Of a DNA stretch of 64,000 bases, positions 58,247 through 64,000 are shown piece by piece; position 1 is the first letter of the stretch; the number at the start of each line of letters is the position of its first letter. This DNA is from Histoplasma ohiense (Eukaryota > Ascomycota > Eurotiomycetes > Onygenales > Ajellomycetaceae): NCBI GenBank assembly GCA_017607445.1, contig JAEVHH010000006.1, positions 1,302,001 to 1,366,000 on the forward strand, in the 5' to 3' direction. A program made the translations under genes and the position numbers. The notes below the pieces were generated by a model that was not told the origin of the DNA, ran no database searches, and saw nothing but the letters and a program-made list of their open reading frames with translations.

Positions 58247-59909
58247 AAGGATTTTATCAGAGAAAAGAGAAAAAAGAAAAAAATTCAATTTGAGTATAAT
58301 AAATACAAAATATAAAACATACAAACAAGGAAAAAACAAAGAAAACAGATTCTAAGAAAAGTCTAAAGATCTTCAATTCACTCATTCTCATCTCATTTCT
58401 CATCTCTTATTTTCTCTTCTCTCTTTCATCATTCTTCTCATCTCTTCTCTCTGCCACTCTCACTCAATACTCCTTCTGGTATTTGTAAATTACTGGCATT
58501 CATTTTAAGTGCAGAGGTATAGACAAATGTCTATTTCACAAAACATTTGTCTTCTCACTTCTTCTCTTCTTCATCAATCTATTTATTCTTCAGCATATTT
58601 GATGAAGAAAGGTATTTCTCTTCATCTTCTTCTCTCACTTCTTCACCATTCAGAGCACTCTCTCTCTCTGCTCCACAGACATCAGTGATAAATTGACAAA
58701 GAAAGCAGATATCACAAGCACTGCTGCAGTCATCAGTGTCTTCACAATCTTCTTTATTGACTCTTCAGTCAACTTCTCTCTCATCAATTCCTCCCCAGTC
58801 AACTTCTTCACTGCAGAGTTCTCAGAGCTCATTATCTTCAAAATCTTCTCTTTCTCTAACATCTCTGCTCTGAAAGAATCAGATATAATCACAGTCTTCA
58901 AAATCTGCACCTCTGCAGGCTCAGCTGCTGCCCGGTGCTGGAATCATAGAGCATTCACCTCTGCTCTACTCTGAGCAGACAGCATCACCAGACAAAATGC
59001 ATTCAATTGTTTTATCAAATGATAAAGATGACTTTTGTGATTGATCATATCCTTCTCAGTCACCACCTCTGTGAAGATAAACACTCGCCCATACATAATG
59101 CATCTCAGAAGAGGCATATCACATATCTAACATTATTATCAGTATATCAACATTGCTAAGAGCACTACTATCTATCCAAAAGCAAAATTGAAGAAAAAGA
59201 AAAAGAAAATAAGAATTAAAGAGAATTACTTATGAATTTGTAGAATTTCTCTGCAGAGACACAAGCCTCACAACACTTCTGAGCATTTAGTCTCAATGCA
59301 CATCAAAAATCAATGTCTTCAAATCTAGAAGCACAACATTCACACAGAATCTGACTGTGGTGTGTCATGTGATTAGAGCTAAACTTAGAGCAATATAACA
59401 AGTGAACAGTGAATGGCACTATACAGAAACAAGCTAGTGGCACACATGATCACACTAATAACACCACTGACAAGGAACATCAACAATAATACACAATAAG
59501 CACCCAAGAGACAACTTACTTAAAATTGGAATAATCAAGAGAGCTCATTTCAATATAAAAAAGAGGGGAGAGAGAATGATGATATAAAAATTTAAAAAAA
59601 TTTTTGAGAAAACAAGAAATCACAGCAGAAGAGTAAGGAGCTTTGATGATGATTAAGTTAAAAGAGAAGAGAAATCTTCAAAAGAAAAGAAATTCTTTTT
59701 GCTTCTCTGCACACAACCTCTATCAATCAAAGAATCCATCAATTCCACCTCATTAGAAAATCAATAACAACATGTATACAAGCTATCTAGAGGATGCGAT
59801 TGATACACTGCTATCAACAAGTGGAACTTACAATACAGAAATGCAATTATCTACTAGCAAGCATTCTATACAATTGCTGAGAGCAGCTCTTATAAAAAAG
59901 AAGAGCAAT
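58247..59909 (+). other. A2 3' region
   Basis: Counterpart of 5101-6786. Open stretches are 58693-58974 (plus) and 58650-58910 (minus). The rest is non-coding, including 59190-59900 with poly-A runs and the polypurine tract AAAAAAGAAGAG near 59893-59904. Confidence 0.7.
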
Positions 59910-60177
59910 TGTAATGCATTTGTTTATTATTTCTTTATTATCTTCACTTATTCTTACCTCTTTCCATTATACTCTTGCTATCACTATTTCTATATGTATA
60001 TATATATTGATGTATGTATTTCGCACATCTTCTTTCTCTTTCTTTTCTTTCTTAGTGATTAGCTACACTACACTACATTACACTACTATACTACACTTTA
60101 CAATATATTACTATTATCTCCGCTACGCTATAAACTATCTTCTACTGTTACTCTTCACACTGTCACTACATCTCACA
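59910..60177 (+). repeat. 3' LTR of A2
   Basis: 268 bases, TGTAATGCATTTG ... CATCTCACA, followed by CTAAT and antisense RT of A0. Confidence 0.93.
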
Positions 60178-60951
60178 CTAATGCACTTTTTAAATATTCT
60201 CTTAGAGTGGCTAACTCAGTTTCAGAGAGATTGTATATTGATATAAATGAAGATTGTGTATCAGACTTGAGATTTATATAGTATTCTATCTCTTTTAATC
60301 TTTTTGCACTTATAGCAGCTTCTTCTAAGAAGATATGTGTGTATAGCATGACATAATTGAGTAGACTGATTGACAAGTTCAAATACACAGCTGAGAATAT
60401 ATATGAAGCATGTTTTGAGTCTTTTGAATGTTCTGTAGATAATACTACAAGCATTTCTACTCTAGCTTCTGTGAGAACTTCAACTAAGACATTTTGTTCA
60501 GAAATAATTTGAGACTGTTGTTTATCTTCAGAGCTTCTAAAGAAGAATTGTTCATCTGATCAATTTATAAGAGAATTTGTTTGTCTTAATTAAGAAAATT
60601 CTAATATAAAATTGTAGTTCTTCATCTTCATCATATGAAAGAAATGAGATATCTGCTGTGCATTACTCTTGTGATCAGTGACAGTAGTTGCAATGTTATA
60701 CTCTTCAAAGAAGTGTATTATACATTCATCAATTGATTTGATCATTTTGATTTTGCAGTGAGCAGCTTATAGATTGTGATTCTTTGTTCAAAATTCATTG
60801 ACACAGTTCACTTCTGATTCAGAGTCTACTAGTGCAAGCACTTTTTACAGACTTTTAGATGTAGCAAGTTTCAGTGTGACAGTGAAGCTTAAGATGTTTT
60901 TACATTGACTTTTTATATTTATAACTGTCATTGTGAGCTGAATGATGTGTT
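60178..60951 (-). pseudogene. A0 pol, 5' part
   Basis: Protease near 60820 (DSESEVNCVNEF) and the early pol linker, open from 60454 leftward (MLVVLSTEHSKDSKH). It is cut within RT just after the ALREYLKSAL segment. The frame is -1 to gag. Confidence 0.82.
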
Positions 60952-62283
60952 TTAAATATTTTTTGAGTTCTTTGAGTTCTTTGTGTCTTTTGTATTGAGT
61001 TTCAAGTCAGACTTGGTGTTTTTGAATTTGTTTTTGAGTTGTTTGAAACACAAATTGATGGTATGTTCTGATTGCTTGCAATAATGGCAATATTTCAATT
61101 GAATGGAATCATTGAACTTTGTAGTGTCATTTCATCTGCATTTATTTTGTGATCTATTATCAATATTATTTCTGTTGTTAAAGCTTTGAGTGGGGTTTTT
61201 GAAATTTGACTTCTCTTTAAGTTTTTTCCATCTCTCTGACAAATTCAATTCTGTCATTGCAAGTTTATGTAGAGTGGCATCATAGCTTAACTCTTTTAAT
61301 TTGATTGCATATTTGTTGAATTCTCAGCAAATGAAAGATAGAACTTTCATATAGAGATGTGATTTCTGATGATATTCACTATAAGAATGCTGCAGATATT
61401 TTTCAATTGATTATAAATGTGAAGCAAATTGTTGAACTGTCTGATCTTCTTGTTGCTCTGTTTTTCAGTACTGTCTATCAGCATCTCAGAAACTTTTATC
61501 TGAATTAATGACTTGACATTACATTCAACTAATAAATTCTTCTTATGATGACAAAGTCTGTATATTATATGTATGTTGATATCAACATTGTTGCATCTTG
61601 ACATTGAAATGAGTGATGATTTTGATGATCTTTTGATGGTTGTGTTTGTTGTAGTAATCAAGATCACTGATATGAAAAGTGATAGCAGCTGTAACAAAGT
61701 TTTTGAATTCTTTTATATTTTAATTTTAGAACTTTTTCATATTTCTCTGAGAAGAGTAACTGCTCATGCTGAGATCTTGAAATTCTAATTGTCAAAATGA
61801 TATTCAACTACATTTCTCACTGACAGTAGTCACAGCACTTTTCACTAAGATATTGAGTGTTTGTAGTGTGAATTTCAGTGATCTGAGAATACTTGTGATG
61901 TTATCATGATTATCATTCATGTTAGTGACATCTCTACTGTGGTTTGGATGTGCTTCTAGTGTATTTCAGATGACTGAAATTGTTTCATTCAATTCTTGCA
62001 GTAAAGTGTTGCATTGATGTTGAAGTTCTTGCAATTCTTTCTTGATCTGTAATTTTTTGATTCTTCTGATTACAGTTATCTTCTCAGTTTTAATTGTGCT
62101 GAGATCTTCAGAAGAGATGTTCTCTTCTGAACTATACTTAATATTTGATTTCATAGAGAAAGATGATACTTGTTGTACACTTTCAGTGACAGAAGTGCAT
62201 ATTTCACAGTTTTCTTCAATGATGTTTGTTACATCAGATTCAGTGATAGTATGAGTACAGTGGATGCTGTGAGTAGAGATCAT
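60952..62283 (-). pseudogene. A0 gag remnant
   Basis: Start at 62283 (MISTHSIHCTH). The distance to the frameshift heptamer is a multiple of three, so no net indel has occurred. A AAA AAT occupies 60958-60964 and the TAA stop 60952-60954 (minus strand). Open segments are 61966-62283; the rest has several TGA. Confidence 0.83.
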
Positions 62284-62330
62284 GACTATTACTCAATGAA
62301 CTGTCTCTCAAAGATTGAGTGATTAGAAAC

Positions 62331-62593
62331 TGTGAGATGTAGTGACAGTGTGAAGAGTAACAGTAGAAGATAGTTTATAGTGTAGCAGAGATAATAGTAG
62401 TATATTGTAGAGTGTAGTATAGTAGCATAATGTAGTGTAGCTAATTGCTAAGAAAGAAAAGAAAGAGAAAGAAGATGTGCAAAATACATACATCAATATA
62501 TATATACATATAGAAATAGCAGTAGTGAGAGTATAATGAAAAGAGGTAAGAATAAGCGAAGATAATAAGGAAATAATAAACAAGTGCATTACA
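62331..62593 (-). repeat. 5' LTR of A0
   Basis: 263 bases; on the plus strand TGTGAGATGTAGTGAC ... AAGTGCATTACA. Same family as 52761-53028. Confidence 0.92.
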
Positions 62594-64000
62594 TGTATGA
62601 TGAGTTGACTTTGATGTCACAGCTGTGAACAAGTGCTGATTCTATGTTTGTTGTTCTTTTTAACTGAGATTTGAAATTCTTCTCATGCAGTACTATATTT
62701 CTCTTGAATCTCATCTCTTACAGCTATGCAACAATCTCACTGCTATTTTTGATGATTTGTTTTACCAGCAGCTATAGTCTATGTTCTGATGTCCATGCAT
62801 TGGCAGGCTGCTGATGTGGCTGCTGAGGGATGGGCATAGACAGACTGGCAGGCTGCTGAGGCTGCTGAAGCTGCTGAGGGTGGAGTGAAAGCAGATTGAC
62901 AGATGATGTGGGCTGCTGAGCTTCCTCTGCACTATTGTTAACTGTAATTCCATCATTTCTGGGCTGTTTCTCTTCATTTTTTAACAGTTCTCTACTTATG
63001 TTCAGCCATTTTGGCTGCTTCAATTGTATTATGAATGTTTCAGAGGTTGATAGATGTAAATTGTTGCATTTCAAATTCTTGCTATTTGATTGTAATCACT
63101 ACATTCTCTACATGAGCTGTCTGGCATTTAATTACACCTTGCTTAGTGCTTCTACATTAACTCTACAACACTACTACACTACTATAGTGTTATTCATCTT
63201 TTTCATCTATATGATTGTTCTCTATTGACAGCTGTAGATTACATGGAATTCATGTATACAAGTCACATGCAGTGTAAGAGATGGTTCTAGATGTAATTAT
63301 GAGAGTAGTGTGAAGTACGCACGTAGAATGTTAAGAAGGTAGCAATCTCTATTATTCAAAGCTAATCACTGATCTTCTAATATCTATGGATATCAGCAAG
63401 CATTATATAGGCGATCACCACATTCTATAGCTGTCTATAGTACTGTGTGCTATATTCATTCTCATTAATTCTGGCATGTTCTGTGTTCTTCTATTGCCAT
63501 ATAGCTATTTTCTAATATAGATATCTTCATTGCATCTATTACAATTATCTCTCTTCTTCAAAGACCTGGTTCTCAGAGCTTCTTATTGCAATGTGTGAAG
63601 TTTGTAATGTGTGCTGTGTGATTGATATTGTATAAAATTTACAGGATTGAGTTGGATTAATTGTTGAGATTAATTTCAAAGTGTTGCTGTTTCAGAAGAA
63701 TGTTTTTTCATCTCTGATGTCATTGCAGTTCAATCATGATTTAGACACAATTTCTGAACCCCTTTTCTTTGATTTTTACATCAAAAAATCATACTCTAAC
63801 AAAATCATCACCACCATCACCATCAATGATTTTTTATTTAAAAAGAATATATCAATTTATCAAACAAAGTACACTGTATTCTTCTATATGATTTTTATTG
63901 TGAAATTTGAAGTTTTGATTGTGTGATTGTGTTTTCCATTTTGAGTTGAGTTTTGTATTGTTGCAATTTTTTTGATCAACATTGCAATATTGATTTCAAT
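62594..64000. other. Right flank of the nest
   Basis: No match to the families above. A Pro/Gln-rich open frame lies at 62772-63074 (minus). The 63300-63600 part resembles a retroelement end. 63650-64000 is AT-rich with no convincing gene. CpG is again rare, so it may be older repeat DNA rather than a gene-rich flank. Confidence 0.5.
62772..63074 (-). CDS. Unrecognised Pro/Gln-rich open frame
   Basis: 100 codons starting at 63074. The N-terminal part (SETFIIQLKQPKWLNISREL) is followed by a Gln/Pro repeat segment (HPQQLQQPQQPA, IPQQPHQQP) encoded by CTG/CTGAGG-like repeats at 62805-62890. The family is not recognised. The N-terminus is faintly reminiscent of the start of copia-type Gag proteins, but that is a guess. 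It may simply be a low-complexity open stretch. Confidence 0.3.
   Translation of the reverse strand: MKCNNLHLSTSETFIIQLKQPKWLNISRELLKNEEKQPRNDGITVNNSAEEAQQPTSSVNLLSLHPQQLQQPQQPASLSMPIPQQPHQQPANAWTSEHRL

Larger units (their letters stand above)
52761..60177 (+). mobile_element. Family A chromovirus A2 (full length)
   Basis: 7417 bases with two 268-base LTRs (52761-53028 and 59910-60177) sharing the same 10-base deletion relative to the 278-base form. The 5-bp TSD is CTAAT (52756-52760 and 60178-60182). It is inserted in the RT of antisense A0, a member of its own family. Coding regions carry many TGA stops. Confidence 0.94.
60178..62593 (-). mobile_element. Family A chromovirus A0, antisense, 5' part
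   Basis: Read leftward: LTR (62331-62593), gag (62283-60952), protease and early RT, then broken by A2 at the CTAAT site. 24 more bases of its RT are at 52737-52760, where the family B tandem starts. The remaining RT, integrase, 3' region and 3' LTR must lie left of the window. This is the oldest layer. The flank TGTAT at 62594-62598 should be its target duplicate. Confidence 0.9.

Noticed and set aside
63681..63926. 81-codon plus-strand frame near the right edge
   Set aside because: AT-rich, Phe/Ile/Lys composition, no motif, no start context; most likely chance.
1..64000. TGA used as Trp (mitochondrial or reassigned code), because most stops are TGA at Trp positions
   Set aside because: TGA also sits at former Arg/Gln sites (for example REI of the H3-like gene), TGG still encodes Trp in less decayed parts, and the elements and spliceosomal-type introns are nuclear. 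CpC/CpG decay explains it.

Overview
The window looks like transposon-packed heterochromatin from a filamentous fungus, probably an ascomycete. The reasons are two families of chromodomain-bearing Ty3/gypsy elements, Tad-like LINEs with a CCHC ORF1 and a (CAAA)n tail, a hAT element, and short introns with GTATGA/GTAATG donors and CTAAT/CTAAC branch sites. I see no intact host gene, tRNA, rRNA or CRISPR array. CpG is almost absent (by eye three or four in the first 6 kb). Most reading frames are broken by TGA codons at former TGG, CGA or CGG positions.

Nearly all of 1-62593 resolves into one nested transposon stack, read from target-site duplications (TSDs). The base is an antisense family A chromovirus (A0). 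Its 5' part is at 60178-62593 and 24 bases of its RT are at 52737-52760. Into A0 went a tandem family B chromovirus (B0-LTR-B1), which ends at 52736 and starts left of the window. B0 (7057-7705, 13591-13626, 20299-20321) was hit by A1 (1-7056), by a hAT element (7706-13582, TSD ATCACCAC) and by LINE C1 (13627-20298, 14-bp TSD). B1 was hit by B2 (22967-41736, TSD TGTAT). B2's 3' LTR was hit by antisense B3 (28634-41303, TSD CTTTC). B3's 5' LTR was hit by LINE C2 (34280-40984, 14-bp TSD). B1's 3' LTR was hit by an aberrant family A composite A3 (44751-52655, TSD CTTTT). A full-length family A copy, A2 (52761-60177, TSD CTAAT), entered the RT of A0. The deepest path is five levels: A0 > B1 > B2 > B3 > C2. 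The right edge, 62594-64000, is probably the DNA that A0 entered.

The most unusual object is inside the hAT element. Besides an intron-containing transposase (8084-10484, minus), it carries a small spliced gene at 12661-13086 that aligns with the histone H3 fold from alphaN to alpha3. It also carries a decayed coiled-coil gene at 11000-11960. This makes it a DNA transposon with a histone H3/CENP-A-like cargo gene.

Other notable points: family B, and less strongly family A, have LTR sequence complementary to the bases just after the 5' LTR, which suggests self-primed reverse transcription. Family A keeps an in-phase A AAA AAY -1 frameshift heptamer one codon upstream of the gag stop in four copies. 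A3 is flanked by a TSD but ends in two U3 termini and holds an LTR-9 nt-LTR junction. Base decay is concentrated at CpG (and CpC) rather than at the CpA of classical RIP.
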